Below are positions 1 through 10,299 of a stretch of DNA of 64,000 nt, one piece after another. The translations under genes and the position numbers were made by a program. Where the stretch lies: NCBI RefSeq assembly GCF_011947195.1, contig NZ_JAATVY010000008.1, forward strand, positions 124,001-188,000, given 5' to 3'. The notes beneath the pieces are model-generated. The model made no database searches. It was given only the letters and a program-made list of their open reading frames with translations, and was not told where the DNA came from. The stretch is from Planosporangium thailandense. Its GTDB lineage: Bacteria; Actinomycetota; Actinomycetes; Mycobacteriales; Micromonosporaceae. Position 1 is the stretch's first letter, and each line of letters opens with the position of its first letter.

Positions 1-683
1 TCCGTCCACCACAGCATCTCCAGGAGGATCTCGTTGACAGCCCGCGGACGGCGTGCCTGCAAGAGTTGCATCAGGTACGGCAGCTCGCGCAGTTCGCGCC
101 AGCGTTCCAGACGACCGAGCATCTCGATAGTCAAAAACCGGAGATTCTCGGCGCTGAGTTGCCCAGTGAGCCGAAGCTCCTCCAGCACTCGGTCGGCTAC
201 ACGACCGTCGCGCTGCAACAAGGCGAGTCGGAAGTCGCGGAGTAGATCCACATGTGACAGCCGAACGGGACGCGGGCGCGCGTCCTTACCCTTGATCGTC
301 GCAATCGCGTCCTCGACTCGATCGAGCAGATCCGCGGACGTGGCATCAGTTCGCCGCACATACGACAGGTGGACGAGTCCGGCTGCATGGAAGTGCCGGT
401 CAGCGTCCTCGGTTTGGGGCACGAGCGTCACCGACTCAATCGTCGCTGTTGCTGGGCCGAGGAATGCCTGCAATACCTCGCGTCCTCGGCGCTGGCCCTC
501 TCTGTCCTCCGACAGGAGATAGAAACCCGCGGGGTGGCGTTGGATCGGCACGACGATCCAACCACTGGCGCCGCTAGCCCAAGTCCGCGCCTGCTCCTCG
601 ATCAGAATCTCCAGCCGGTCGCGGAACGGACCGAACCGACTGGGGTCTCCCACGCCCCACTGCAGAGCTTCCAGGATCGTCAC
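1..683 (-). CDS. dpdD: DpdD-like protein, N-terminal part (runs off window)
   Basis: An open frame begins at a GTG at 683 that overlaps the dpdK stop by four bases (GTGA) and stays open for about 227 codons to the left edge without a stop. The visible part begins MTILEALQWGVGDPSRFG. It is rich in charged helices and shows no motif I recognise. The call DpdD is inference: it is the only restriction-half gene (dpdD-K) not otherwise found here, and it is translationally coupled to dpdK. In the known locus DpdD belongs to the restriction half and has no assigned chemistry. It could instead be another island gene; the missing C-terminus would decide. Confidence 0.6.
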   Translation of the reverse strand, partial: MTILEALQWGVGDPSRFGPFRDRLEILIEEQARTWASGASGWIVVPIQRHPAGFYLLSEDREGQRRGREVLQAFLGPATATIESVTLVPQTEDADRHFHAAGLVHLSYVRRTDATSADLLDRVEDAIATIKGKDARPRPVRLSHVDLLRDFRLALLQRDGRVADRVLEELRLTGQLSAENLRFLTIEMLGRLERWRELRELPYLMQLLQARRPRAVNEILLEMLWWT

Positions 684-1210
684 AGCACGCCCCCGTAGCG
701 GTCAAAGGCGTCCATGCGGGCCTGCGCCACAAAGTCCGGTTCAGTTCTCAGTTCCACGTATTCTTCGCGCAGATGAATGCCGTTGTGCGTGATGTTCATG
801 CTGCCAACCAGTGCGTAGTCGTCCCCTGTCAGCGCCTTGGTGTGCAGACTGCGGGTGGTATCGACAACCACGTTGATTTTTTCGCCGACACGAAGGTCGC
901 CAGCGAGCAACGTGAGGCGTCGGCGGAATGTGTCGTTATGACCGTCGGAGGTCGTCGCCACAACGACACGCGTCCCCTCTGCGGCCAGCGTAACGAGGAT
1001 TTCGGCGAGGCGGATCCGCCTGCGTCCGTGGCGGGTGAGCGCCGGGTATGTGCCAGCACTGTTGTCAATAATGTCGACGTCAGAAATCCACGGTGACACG
1101 AGCCACAGGCACCTGCTCGAACTGACCAATTCCGCGGAGAAGAGCGCGCCGAGTAGATCTAGTACCTCCCCGGCACTCTGTGCGGTGGACTTGCGGATGA
1201 CCCGGTTCAC
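680..1210 (-). CDS. dpdK: DpdK, phospholipase D-like restriction protein
   Basis: A 176-residue protein with one PLD/HKD motif: H123, K125 and D130 (HTKALTGD), followed by GSMN at 136-139. The start is taken at GTG 1210, because it overlaps the dpdJ stop in a GTGA and the residues upstream are low-complexity. In dpd systems DpdK is a PLD-fold protein of the restriction half, and PLD-fold enzymes such as BfiI cut DNA through the histidine of this motif. A single HKD motif implies a dimeric active site. DpdK is therefore the best nuclease candidate in the restriction half; that role is inferred, not shown by the sequence. The next gene starts inside its stop codon. Confidence 0.85.
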   Translation of the reverse strand: MNRVIRKSTAQSAGEVLDLLGALFSAELVSSSRCLWLVSPWISDVDIIDNSAGTYPALTRHGRRRIRLAEILVTLAAEGTRVVVATTSDGHNDTFRRRLTLLAGDLRVGEKINVVVDTTRSLHTKALTGDDYALVGSMNITHNGIHLREEYVELRTEPDFVAQARMDAFDRYGGVL

Positions 1211-4200
1211 GGCGCCTCCCTCAGGTGTACGCGGGCCTCGACTAAGTGGACCGACTGCCGCATCCCGACGACGACCGGGTGGCACAACAGCGCTCCGACC
1301 TCCACCGGCCGGGTTTGCAAGTCCAGGATTGCCGTTCGCAGCATGGCACGATCAGTGTGTCGGGCGCGAAGGATTACCTCGCGCTGCTCGATCAGGGTTT
1401 CATGGACGGTGGCGCGGCGATCGTCGTCCCACGGAACCACATCGAGCGCGGTCGGACGTAGGTCCACATGTTCACGCACGGTCGGGATTGACGCCTGGAG
1501 ATGCGGCGCGTATGGGTTATAAGACAGGGTCGCCTGCGCGGCTTGGCCCCAGGGCCAGAGGACGTTGGCTACGGCCCGGGCACGCCGTTGCGGGGTCGTA
1601 TCCTCCTCGAGGTGAAGTACCTCGTCAACGCGCTTGTCCTCCGCCAAGAGCGCGCCGAGGGTACGGGCACTCACCTCCACCCGAGCGCGGTCGGCCGCCA
1701 TATCACGCAGGTCGAGCCACGATGCCACCTCGGCCAGTAGATTGGGGTGAGCGCCGGGCCCCGCGAGGCGGGTGCTCAACGCCGAGCGTGCCGGGCCGCC
1801 GAGGGCGAGGTCTTGGGCGCGCACGACGTCATCCAGCCGCGCGATGGCTAGGGAAACGACGGTATGGCCGGCACGCCACGCTGCGCGAAGTTCCTCGATC
1901 GCCGAGCGAACATCCCCAGCCTCGGATCGCAACAGCAACGTGAGTTCCTCATCCATGGTCTCTGCTGCGGAGGGGGTCAGGGCGTCGTCTAGGGCACGGG
2001 TAAGCGCCTCTGGATCCTGCGCCAGGACGCGGTGGAACGCTTCGATATGTCCGGTTCCCCCAGGGGACGGTTCCGACAACCAAAACACCGTGTCGTCTCC
2101 GGGAGAGAGGTCGACCACGAGTTCGTCAACGTCGACCCCCGGGCAGAGCGCCGCGAGCGCTGACAGAGTGAGGTGTGCGACCGAGAGCGTGTATCGGCGT
2201 CGCCACCAGGCGGTCCATGCGGGCGACCGTTCCTCACCCGACACTTCCTGTATTGAGTCGCTGACGGCGGAAAGGAGGCGGCCGTCGCTGAGCCAGTGCC
2301 TCCAGCGTTCCTCGTCCTCATCGTTATGGTCCGCCTGGTCCTGATCGCCGATCAGGCCGAGCGTCGCAGCGGCACGTAGCAGCGCCGCTGCCAGTTCGCC
2401 TTCCTCAAGGAGCTCAACCTCGTCGATATTGGCATCGGCGACTGCCAGGAGAACCACTTCAGCAAGCGATTCTCGATCGAAGATTGACATCGTATCCGGA
2501 AGATCAACCTCGGCCTCCAGGCGGTGCCTCAAACGCTGCGTTCGCTCCTGAGGCGAAGGGCTCAACACCCGATTGGGCATCTTGACGATGCCCTCCAGCG
2601 CGTCGCAGTGGACGTCTACGCCGAGCGCCGCCGGTGTCCAGCCGTCTGGGCCGTTGACACCGAAGCAAAGGCCGACTGGCGCAGGCCTGGGGTTCCAGAC
2701 TGTACCGTGGGCCGTCCGGGCGTAGCGCATGGTTCGGACCCCGCCACCCTGGACATGTAGGTGAGCCATCACTGCTTCGAGGAGTCGGTCGGCTCCACCG
2801 GCCAGACGGATGGCGGAACCACTGCCCAGGGCTTCCACTTGGAATTCCCAGTCGGGGCGGACCGCGGACGCATCCTTTACTTCGTCCGGTACAGACTGGA
2901 GGGTCACCGCAACGGGCGCATAGACAGCCACCCGATCGGGGCCGGCACCGACAACGTCCACGGGCGTAGCCCGATAGATCCGCTCCACGTCAACGCGTAC
3001 CTCTAGTTCACCTGGAGCGACTTGCGGCAGCGGAAGCCAATGCCGCTTGTTCGTCGCCCATACTCCGAAATGTCGTGTCACGTTTCCTGGGCAGAATTCG
3101 CGCACCACTCGCAATGCGGGGAGATGTTCAACTTCGATCTGTCCCTGCAAGCCGGGCACTTTGAGTTCGACGTCAGGGACGAGGAGGTCATCAAAGAGGT
3201 TGCCGGGAACGAACTGCCGTAGCGGCGTACGGGTACGCAGCCCGGCGTCGTCTTCGAACGGCTCCTCGCCCCGCCACTGTTCTTCTAGTTGGCGACGCAT
3301 TGTGGGGACGACCGCCAGCAGCAGCGGCCTGGGGGCCTCCCACAACAGGGTGTCCACTACCGACTCGGCAAGCTCTCCGATGCCAAGGCCAAGCGCGCCG
3401 CGCAGGTGCCGGCGGAGGCGTTCTCGTTCCGGCCCGGGCCGTAGCAGCCGACTGAGCAGCGTCGACAGAGCCGCTTGACGAGCGCGTGTTGCAGCCTGCC
3501 GCGTCGCATTGCGGGGGTGCAGGGCCGACGCTGGACCTGCGAGATCTTCCCATGCGGAGTCTGTTCCGGAGTAGCGAAGCTCCATGGCAAGCCAGTCGAG
3601 AAGTGCATAGACCGCCTGGATCCGCAGTACGTACAGATTCTCGAGAGGGAGATTGCGCGGAGGTAGTTCCGGGTCGAATAGTGCGTCGTAGGCCTCCCAT
3701 GCCAGTCGGTCCCGGCCCCAGTCGCTAAGGACGACCACTGTCCAGGGCCGCATGTCAGCGGCACGTCCTGCGCGCCCCTTGCGTTGGAGGAACTGCGCAG
3801 CATCGTGTGGCGCCTTGTGCTGCAGCACAGCGCCGATCCGGTCGTCGTCAAATCCGACCTCAAGCGTGGCAGTTGCTACGACGACCTGGGCGTCGGCGGC
3901 GACGCCTCGGTCCTGGGAACTGGTGCGCCCAAGACGCAATTGCCGGTCAGCCTCAACGCCGTGTCCCAACTGCTCTGGCAGCCACCACCACTGCCCGTCG
4001 GGATCGCGGTCGGCTGCTGGTTGACGGCGGCCGGGCGCAAGGCGTTCCTGCCTGTCTGCACGTAGATGTGCGAGAGTTAGCGGCCGACGAGCGTGTGGAC
4101 GCCCGGGCCACTGCCAGCCCTCGGCATGCAGGAGGTCCCAGTAGAGCCGGTTCGTGCTGTCGAGCTTGTCAGTGAAAGCGAACAGGCGACTGCCGAAGAC

Positions 4201-5631
4201 GCCTCCGGAAGACGGCGGCGGTTCGAATGGATCATCCGCGGTGGAGTCGAGGCAGCGGGCCAACGCCATGCAGGTCTGGATGGTGGTGGACAGCGTGCCT
4301 GCCTGCGAGTGCGGGTCGTGGCGCAGTGCCACGAGATACTCGGCCCCCGATTCCTCTAGTTCTTCGAGGTCGGGCTGGACTAGGTTGACGGCTCCAGTCG
4401 GCAAACCCACCAGCCGGGCGAAGAAGTCGCCCGCGTTACTCAACGTCGCCGATAGTCCGACCCAGACGGGCGAGCGCCCGAGAGCGTGCCGGAGTCGGCG
4501 CAGCAGGATGGCGTTCTGGGCCCCGACAGTGCCCTCGTAGGTGTGGACCTCATCCAGGAGGACGGCGGCGAGGGTCGCCGGGCGGATACCGAACGCGCCG
4601 AGGTTGCCCGGCGCGGCGAGTTGGCGGTTGAGCGACTCGGTGGTGCTCAGCATCAACGTAGCGGGCTGTCGCCGGGCGCTTTCCCGGGTCAGTCTCAAGA
4701 ACCGTCCGTCGACCTCTGCGCCACAGGAGGGCGCGCTGCAGACAAGGCGTTCGCGTTCGCGATCGGGGGTCAGGTCGCTGTTGAGCCATAACAAATCGGC
4801 GTCGCAGTCTAGGCACCGCAGGTACGGGCAGATGTAGCCGGTTCCACGCTTCTCCCAGCCCCGGGCCCAGCCCTCGCGCACGGCGCGGGCGGAGGAGGGT
4901 GTGAGGCCGAACCACGTGGCCAGACTGAGGGTGGTCGCGGACGTCCCTGCGCCTACTCCAAGGCGCGTCACATAGCCGAGGATCGTCCGCAACTGGTCTT
5001 TGAGGAGTTCGTTACGCGGGTAGAGGGCCAAGCCGAGCGTTTCTTGCTGCCGCTCGCGCGCTACCCGGTCTGCCAACCATGAAAGTAGCGGGAGATAGAA
5101 GGCCAACGTCTTGCCCTGGCCCGTGCCCGCGGTGACCATGACGCCCGCGGACTGTCCGCCCCTTAACGCCTGCAGTACCGCGCGCGCACTGCGGCGCTGA
5201 AAGCCGGACAGATCCTTGGGGAGAAGCCGTTGGGCCGCGGTGGTGCCGGCCGGCCCAAGGTAGTCACCCAACTCCGCCAACACATGTTGCGCGGGGACAT
5301 CTCGTTTGGGACTGCGTCGAGGCCGGTGTAGAAACCTGTGATCCAATACCAACGCGCGCCCATCAGTTACCCGAGTTCCGGGAAAGGCCTGCCGAAGCGT
5401 GGCGAGCAGTCGCATTGTCTCGGCGCTTCGTGACCGGTAGCCGCCTGTGGGGGTACGGACGACGAGCGCGGCGTCGAGAAAATTCTCCAGGGTTTCCCGG
5501 GCATTGCCGTGATCCGCCAGCACCGCCAGGAGCTCGTCCTCGGCCCACGCCGCGCCGACGGCGCCCCACGAGAGCAGCTCAGCCTCTCGAAGTTCAACCG
5601 CGGTCAGCGCGTCGCGAAGCGACTCATCCAC
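1207..5631 (-). CDS. dpdJ: DpdJ, large DEAD/DEAH-type helicase
   Basis: A 1474-residue superfamily 2 helicase. Walker A is AGTGQGKT (168-175), Walker B is DEVH (360-363), motif III is SAT (394-396) and motif VI is QRKGRAGR (616-623). Between motifs I and II sits a cysteine group (C268, C273, C276, C298, C303) that looks like a zinc ribbon. About 800 residues follow the helicase core without a motif I can name. The start is GTG 5631, overlapping the dpdI stop by eight bases. In the dpd locus DpdJ is one of three helicases needed to restrict DNA lacking the 7-deazaguanine mark; its substrate is not known. Length, motifs and position all fit the family. Confidence 0.88.
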   Translation of the reverse strand: MDESLRDALTAVELREAELLSWGAVGAAWAEDELLAVLADHGNARETLENFLDAALVVRTPTGGYRSRSAETMRLLATLRQAFPGTRVTDGRALVLDHRFLHRPRRSPKRDVPAQHVLAELGDYLGPAGTTAAQRLLPKDLSGFQRRSARAVLQALRGGQSAGVMVTAGTGQGKTLAFYLPLLSWLADRVARERQQETLGLALYPRNELLKDQLRTILGYVTRLGVGAGTSATTLSLATWFGLTPSSARAVREGWARGWEKRGTGYICPYLRCLDCDADLLWLNSDLTPDRERERLVCSAPSCGAEVDGRFLRLTRESARRQPATLMLSTTESLNRQLAAPGNLGAFGIRPATLAAVLLDEVHTYEGTVGAQNAILLRRLRHALGRSPVWVGLSATLSNAGDFFARLVGLPTGAVNLVQPDLEELEESGAEYLVALRHDPHSQAGTLSTTIQTCMALARCLDSTADDPFEPPPSSGGVFGSRLFAFTDKLDSTNRLYWDLLHAEGWQWPGRPHARRPLTLAHLRADRQERLAPGRRQPAADRDPDGQWWWLPEQLGHGVEADRQLRLGRTSSQDRGVAADAQVVVATATLEVGFDDDRIGAVLQHKAPHDAAQFLQRKGRAGRAADMRPWTVVVLSDWGRDRLAWEAYDALFDPELPPRNLPLENLYVLRIQAVYALLDWLAMELRYSGTDSAWEDLAGPASALHPRNATRQAATRARQAALSTLLSRLLRPGPERERLRRHLRGALGLGIGELAESVVDTLLWEAPRPLLLAVVPTMRRQLEEQWRGEEPFEDDAGLRTRTPLRQFVPGNLFDDLLVPDVELKVPGLQGQIEVEHLPALRVVREFCPGNVTRHFGVWATNKRHWLPLPQVAPGELEVRVDVERIYRATPVDVVGAGPDRVAVYAPVAVTLQSVPDEVKDASAVRPDWEFQVEALGSGSAIRLAGGADRLLEAVMAHLHVQGGGVRTMRYARTAHGTVWNPRPAPVGLCFGVNGPDGWTPAALGVDVHCDALEGIVKMPNRVLSPSPQERTQRLRHRLEAEVDLPDTMSIFDRESLAEVVLLAVADANIDEVELLEEGELAAALLRAAATLGLIGDQDQADHNDEDEERWRHWLSDGRLLSAVSDSIQEVSGEERSPAWTAWWRRRYTLSVAHLTLSALAALCPGVDVDELVVDLSPGDDTVFWLSEPSPGGTGHIEAFHRVLAQDPEALTRALDDALTPSAAETMDEELTLLLRSEAGDVRSAIEELRAAWRAGHTVVSLAIARLDDVVRAQDLALGGPARSALSTRLAGPGAHPNLLAEVASWLDLRDMAADRARVEVSARTLGALLAEDKRVDEVLHLEEDTTPQRRARAVANVLWPWGQAAQATLSYNPYAPHLQASIPTVREHVDLRPTALDVVPWDDDRRATVHETLIEQREVILRARHTDRAMLRTAILDLQTRPVEVGALLCHPVVVGMRQSVHLVEARVHLREAP

Positions 5632-6319
5632 CCGAAACCTCCTGCGGCCGACCGGGAACTATCCGAAAATTGTTGAGAGCCCCGTTGTCTACCAGCCACC
5701 CACGCACGTCGGCGCCGAGCAGGTCGATGGAAGCACCGCCACGTGCGGCTGTGGAGACAAATACCTTCACCGCGGCCGGCAATCGCCGTTCCAAGGCGTC
5801 AAGGAGGTCGACGGCCTCATCCAGTGTCTGGACCGCTTGAGAATCCGGCAGCTTCGTCTGGAGCCGGGCCAACCTGCCCAACGCTTGGTCCAGGCTGCGG
5901 GCGATTTCGGCAAGTCCTTCGACTCCCGACAGCACCTGGATCAGGTCCCGCAGGTCACCTGCATCGCCCGCCCGGGAAGCTACATGAGTGGCCCATCCGG
6001 TCTGGACCGCATCGCGGACCCGACGCCGGAACTCGGCGAGCTTGCGCATGACGAACGCTAACTGACGTTGCCCAAGGTCCTTATGAGCCGAGCGCAATTC
6101 GGTCCAAAGTTCGGCTGGGGCGTCGGAACCGGTCCACCAGATTCCTTGTCCCACAACGGCTGCCGTCTGCACATCCGACAGGTCTCGAATAGCGTTATCG
6201 AGGTCTTCTTCCGCGGTGGCCAGGACCTCCAATTCTGACTGTGCCTGCACCACGTTGCTAGCCCGGTCGACAGCCTCGCGCGTCTCATCAATCCAACTGA
6301 TGCTGTCGCTGTTAGCCAT
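5624..6319 (-). CDS. dpdI: DpdI, restriction protein of unknown activity
   Basis: A 231-residue, largely helical protein with heptad-like stretches and no catalytic motif I can see. ATG 6319 is chosen over an upstream alternative because it has a GGAGG ribosome site just before it and overlaps the dpdH stop by eight bases. The name rests on position between dpdH and dpdJ, which is where DpdI sits in dpd loci. The helical make-up suggests a structural or adaptor role in a DpdH-I-J complex; this is inference. Confidence 0.7.
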   Translation of the reverse strand: MANSDSISWIDETREAVDRASNVVQAQSELEVLATAEEDLDNAIRDLSDVQTAAVVGQGIWWTGSDAPAELWTELRSAHKDLGQRQLAFVMRKLAEFRRRVRDAVQTGWATHVASRAGDAGDLRDLIQVLSGVEGLAEIARSLDQALGRLARLQTKLPDSQAVQTLDEAVDLLDALERRLPAAVKVFVSTAARGGASIDLLGADVRGWLVDNGALNNFRIVPGRPQEVSGG

Positions 6320-9300
6320 GTCGGACCTCCGAGGTACCCAGCGCTTGGAGATGCTCCTCAACCTGTTTCAGCTTCTTTCGGACCTCTCGTCTGCGCTGAT
6401 CCACATCGCCGGCGACGCTATTGCTCCGTACACACTCCTGACGTGTCGCGGCCATACTGTTCCGGACCACCTGCAGTGCTAGGGCACCGGCAATCGCCGA
6501 CCCCGCCCAGTGCTCCACAGCAAGCGCCTCTGCCGCTTCCGACTCTTGTTCGTTCCTGCGCCAATCAAGCGGAAGTCCTGCCGGTAGCGCCTCGAGAGTG
6601 TCCAAAGCCTCGGCGAAGTCGTTCCAACCGTCGGCGGGTCGGAACAGCCCACTGTCGCGCGCGCGCCTTCCGACCTCCCGCGCGGCCTTGGCCACCGCAC
6701 GCGGTTCCGCGTGCTCTAAGCCCTCAGCGAGTGTCTCGACCGCACTCGTCACGTCCCGCAGAAGACTCGGAGCGTCCTGCTCAACGGCGGACAGCAAGTC
6801 CCGAGCTGCGCTAGCTACAACCGGGGCCGAATCATTGAACTCCTCGACCACGCGTCGAAGATGCGCAACTGGCGACCGAAGAACCGTCTGAAGGCCCGCA
6901 GTGAGTTCGGCCGCATCAATAAGTTGCGGGCCGCCCCTATCCCCCTGCCTGACCGCGGCGAACTGCCCAACCCAGCCGACGGCGGACACTTTACGCAACG
7001 CCTCGGCCGCCGCCCGCCAGGCCGAGGCCCACGCTGGGGTTGCGGAGCTCGTTGACGTCGGACTAGATAGCACCCTGTCGAGATCCGATACATCGTGGGG
7101 TGGCATTCCGCTCGCGATCAGTGCGACGGCCCGCGTGCCGACAACGGTCCGGGCCAGGTCACGACCTGCGACCTTGCTCAAAAAGGCCACACGTACCTCG
7201 TTTGCCCACTGCTCCAGGCGGCATTCGAGAGCCAGCATTAGGTCGACCGGATCGTGACCGTCGGGCCAAGGCCACGTGCCACGCTCCGGGTCCCAATGTC
7301 CATGCTCGTCGAACCACCGCGCAGCTACCAGCACCCGCACATCGTCGTCGTTGCGCTGAATCGGGAAGGTAACGGTTCCGGCACCGGGCCGGCGACCCCG
7401 AGCATCCGTTGGGAAGTCGAACGACATCCGATTGAAAAGCCGGGTCAGAATTTCAGCGCCCTCACCGTTCGCGGTGTGGAACAGGTCCTGGTCAAGATCG
7501 AGCCGGGAGTTGACGAGCCGGAGGAGACAAGCTCGATAGAAGTCGACCTGGTCGTCTGCCAGGTGGTCGTCATTTCGCCACTGGAACAGCGGCGGTAGCG
7601 GACTTGGCGAGCTGGTCTTGGTCGCAGCCCTCGGCTCGGTCTGCGGGCCCGACTTGCTGAGCGCCGGCGTCCCCTGGCTCCGTGAAACTCCTACCTCGAG
7701 GGAGAACGCTTCTGCGATGACCGGTGCGAGCTCGGTCTCGTCGCCCCATACCACCAATGCCCGGTATAGGCGTTCTGCCTGCTCACCCGTCCGTCCTCCG
7801 AGCACGACGTCCTTTGCGCGCTGGACTTTGAAGTCAAAGCGTTCACGTACGCGCTCGTGCGGGTAGGTGCCTCGTCCGATGTGCGCGTCCGCCTCGATGA
7901 GCACCTCCGAGACGCAGACGTCCAGAGCGTCCCGGGGCGTGACGCTCGGTCCTCGGGCGTCCAGGGCACGACGCAACGCCAACCCGTTGTAGGGATAAAG
8001 ACCGACTCGTCCAAGGCCGGCCACCTCGACGGCTCCGAAATACTTATGGCATTCGTCCCGGAACTGACAGGGCAACCCATCCTCACGTGTGTCACACGCG
8101 TTTCTGACCCAGTCGCCGGTATCGCTATCCTGAGCTTGCGACCACCTGGTCTCCACCTCGGCACGGCCGACACGGACAAGGTTCAGGTACCGGGCCACGA
8201 AGGCCTCGCGATCCTGCAGCGCCGAGGAATTGACGATGAACCTATGCGAAATACGCGTCTGCACGGTGAGCGGGAGCTTGTCGTACGGTCCATCCGTCAC
8301 GGCGAACAGCACCCGCAGCGGCGCCAGATCCGAGCCAGGCTGAATGGTGAACTGGTCGTACAGCTCACCGTCGATAAGGCCGAACTGGGCCAAGTCCTCG
8401 AAGAGTAGGACTAGTTCCTTTCCTTGGTCTCGCAGCGTTTGGCGGGACCGCCGGAACAACAGGTCCAAGGTCTCCCCGTTGTGCGCCCTCAAGCCCAACG
8501 TCCTGGGCAGCGCCGAACGCAAAGCCTCGTCGAGCAAGTCGAGGGCCGGCCTGGGATCATGGCAGATGATGTCCCAGAGTTCGATTAAGCCACTCTTGCC
8601 AGCCAACGCCCGACGCAGACCGGGTTGGCGCAGCGGCAGGTCGGCGGGAGTGAATGCCTCCTGTTGCTCGTCCCTGCGCGACGTCTCCGAATACAGGGAC
8701 TGCACCAGCCGATAGAGCCGGCCCTCTGGGCGAAGGAGGGCACGGTTGACTTCGGGAAGAGCAAGCAGGTCAGCGAGTCCGTCGCGCCGCTTACCCTGCT
8801 CATCGGGTTCACCCAGTAGGCTGTTTCGCTCCTCGCGGACAGCGCGTTCGGCCGCGGACTCGTCGTCGGTCGCCATCTGAGGCTCGAGCGTCCAGGTTAG
8901 TGCTAGGCGCATCTCCTCAAGCAGGCGATCCTGCAGTTCTGCCGGATTGGTGTTACCAATCGCCGCGTCGATGCGGGTCAGGAGTTCCTTCCCGCCGCCG
9001 TCGGGGAGCCCGACCACCAGTCGTCTCAGCAGTTCCCGGATACTTTGCACCGCGCGCGGCACGTAGAGGACATGGAACCGGGCATCGGACGCGTCGAGGT
9101 GGGCGTTCACCCAGCGGACGATATGGCTCTTGCCCGTACCCGACCCGCCGGTCACGGCGACGATGGTGTTCCTGTCAACATCACCAACGCTGGCCAGAAG
9201 CGCGTCGAGTACCTGGCGTTCACCCGAAGTCGCGCCCGGAAGTTCCTCGCCTCTTGGATGGGCGAGCGTCACCGGCGTGTGTGCGGCGAGGAAGACCGCG

Positions 9301-9395
9301 TCGGCATCGCTGGGCAGAGCACCAATGTCCGAATAGACCGTCTGACGTACTGACCCCGCGTTCCAGCAACGGAAGCCCTTCATCGTGCTGGTCAT
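6312..9395 (-). CDS. dpdH: DpdH, large P-loop ATPase
   Basis: A 1027-residue protein with an N-terminal NTPase: Walker A GGSGTGKS (83-90) and a probable Walker B LLFEDLAQFG (330-339). A cysteine/histidine stretch (CDTREDGLPCQFRDECH) lies near residue 460 and may bind a metal. The start is ATG 9395, which overlaps the dpdG stop in an ATGA. The roughly 80 residues that can be read upstream are arginine-rich, lie inside dpdG and are not credible. DpdH is an ATPase of the restriction half. It could power target search or complex assembly, but the sequence does not say which. Confidence 0.83.
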   Translation of the reverse strand: MTSTMKGFRCWNAGSVRQTVYSDIGALPSDADAVFLAAHTPVTLAHPRGEELPGATSGERQVLDALLASVGDVDRNTIVAVTGGSGTGKSHIVRWVNAHLDASDARFHVLYVPRAVQSIRELLRRLVVGLPDGGGKELLTRIDAAIGNTNPAELQDRLLEEMRLALTWTLEPQMATDDESAAERAVREERNSLLGEPDEQGKRRDGLADLLALPEVNRALLRPEGRLYRLVQSLYSETSRRDEQQEAFTPADLPLRQPGLRRALAGKSGLIELWDIICHDPRPALDLLDEALRSALPRTLGLRAHNGETLDLLFRRSRQTLRDQGKELVLLFEDLAQFGLIDGELYDQFTIQPGSDLAPLRVLFAVTDGPYDKLPLTVQTRISHRFIVNSSALQDREAFVARYLNLVRVGRAEVETRWSQAQDSDTGDWVRNACDTREDGLPCQFRDECHKYFGAVEVAGLGRVGLYPYNGLALRRALDARGPSVTPRDALDVCVSEVLIEADAHIGRGTYPHERVRERFDFKVQRAKDVVLGGRTGEQAERLYRALVVWGDETELAPVIAEAFSLEVGVSRSQGTPALSKSGPQTEPRAATKTSSPSPLPPLFQWRNDDHLADDQVDFYRACLLRLVNSRLDLDQDLFHTANGEGAEILTRLFNRMSFDFPTDARGRRPGAGTVTFPIQRNDDDVRVLVAARWFDEHGHWDPERGTWPWPDGHDPVDLMLALECRLEQWANEVRVAFLSKVAGRDLARTVVGTRAVALIASGMPPHDVSDLDRVLSSPTSTSSATPAWASAWRAAAEALRKVSAVGWVGQFAAVRQGDRGGPQLIDAAELTAGLQTVLRSPVAHLRRVVEEFNDSAPVVASAARDLLSAVEQDAPSLLRDVTSAVETLAEGLEHAEPRAVAKAAREVGRRARDSGLFRPADGWNDFAEALDTLEALPAGLPLDWRRNEQESEAAEALAVEHWAGSAIAGALALQVVRNSMAATRQECVRSNSVAGDVDQRRREVRKKLKQVEEHLQALGTSEVRHG

Positions 9396-10297
9396 GCGAC
9401 CGCCTCCACAACGTGTACCTCGCCGACTTGGCGGACTTGATGACCAAGTCGCAGGACGACCGTGCTGCTCGCGTCGTCGGACTGCAGGAGTCGTAGCCGA
9501 CCGGCTCGCTCCAGTTTGCACACGGCGAGCGCAGTCGCCGCCGGTATCTCGGTGGCGGAACCGCGTGGCCCCGGCAGCGCCGATATCAAGGCGCGGTGGC
9601 CGAGGACAGGCAGAAGCGAGTGCAGTTGCCGGAACCACGTTTCCGCCGGCCCCTGGCGGGGCAGTCGGCCGAGAGTGTCGTCCACCGCTTTGGTGGGGTC
9701 AACGACCAAGTAGGACTTCTGCCGGGCCGCTGTGGCGGTCGCCAGTCCTAGCGAGCGGGCCCACCGCACGAGCGCACGCCATTGCTCGGGGCTACTGACG
9801 GCAAGGTCGAGCCCGGATCGCCGGACCGCCATCTCCGGTCCATCGCTCCACGATGTTGACAAGGGGCTGAGCGGGTCCCCTTGGAGAAGCCAGGTGAGCG
9901 CCAGTGCGACATCCGCCGGACGCTCGCCGGACTCGATGACTTGCATCGCCCGTGCGCCCAGAGACCGCAGGACAAGATTGCGGAATGGGCGGGAATCCGC
10001 AGCAGGGACCGCCGCGACCTCGGCTCGCACGCTCTCGCGTAGCGACCAGACGCGTTCACGTCTGCTCCCCTGCGCGTCGAGTAGTTCGATATCCCTGCCG
10101 ACCTCCAGCGAGGCCGGCAGCACATCTCGTCGTTCATCATCTCGCGGTGCTGGACCCTGGTTGGCAATCATGGCGCGCGGTTGCAGAACGCGCCGCAAGG
10201 CGGCTTCGTCCTCACCGTCCGGCCGGGTAGCTAGGTATCGACAAATCACGAACAGCGCCGGCACGCTGGCGAGATTCTGCTGCTTCAGGTAGTCCAC
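9392..10297 (-). CDS. dpdG: DpdG, restriction protein of unknown activity
   Basis: A 301-residue protein starting at GTG 10297, two bases after the dpdF stop. The first residues read MDYLKQQNLASVPALFVICRY. No catalytic motif is evident; the sequence is rich in leucine, alanine and arginine and looks like a helical repeat or winged-helix protein. The assignment rests on its position between dpdF and dpdH and on its length. Translation is coupled on both sides (2-bp gap upstream, ATGA overlap downstream), so its amount is probably tied to DpdF and DpdH. Confidence 0.72.
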   Translation of the reverse strand: MDYLKQQNLASVPALFVICRYLATRPDGEDEAALRRVLQPRAMIANQGPAPRDDERRDVLPASLEVGRDIELLDAQGSRRERVWSLRESVRAEVAAVPAADSRPFRNLVLRSLGARAMQVIESGERPADVALALTWLLQGDPLSPLSTSWSDGPEMAVRRSGLDLAVSSPEQWRALVRWARSLGLATATAARQKSYLVVDPTKAVDDTLGRLPRQGPAETWFRQLHSLLPVLGHRALISALPGPRGSATEIPAATALAVCKLERAGRLRLLQSDDASSTVVLRLGHQVRQVGEVHVVEAVA

Positions 10298-10299
10298 GG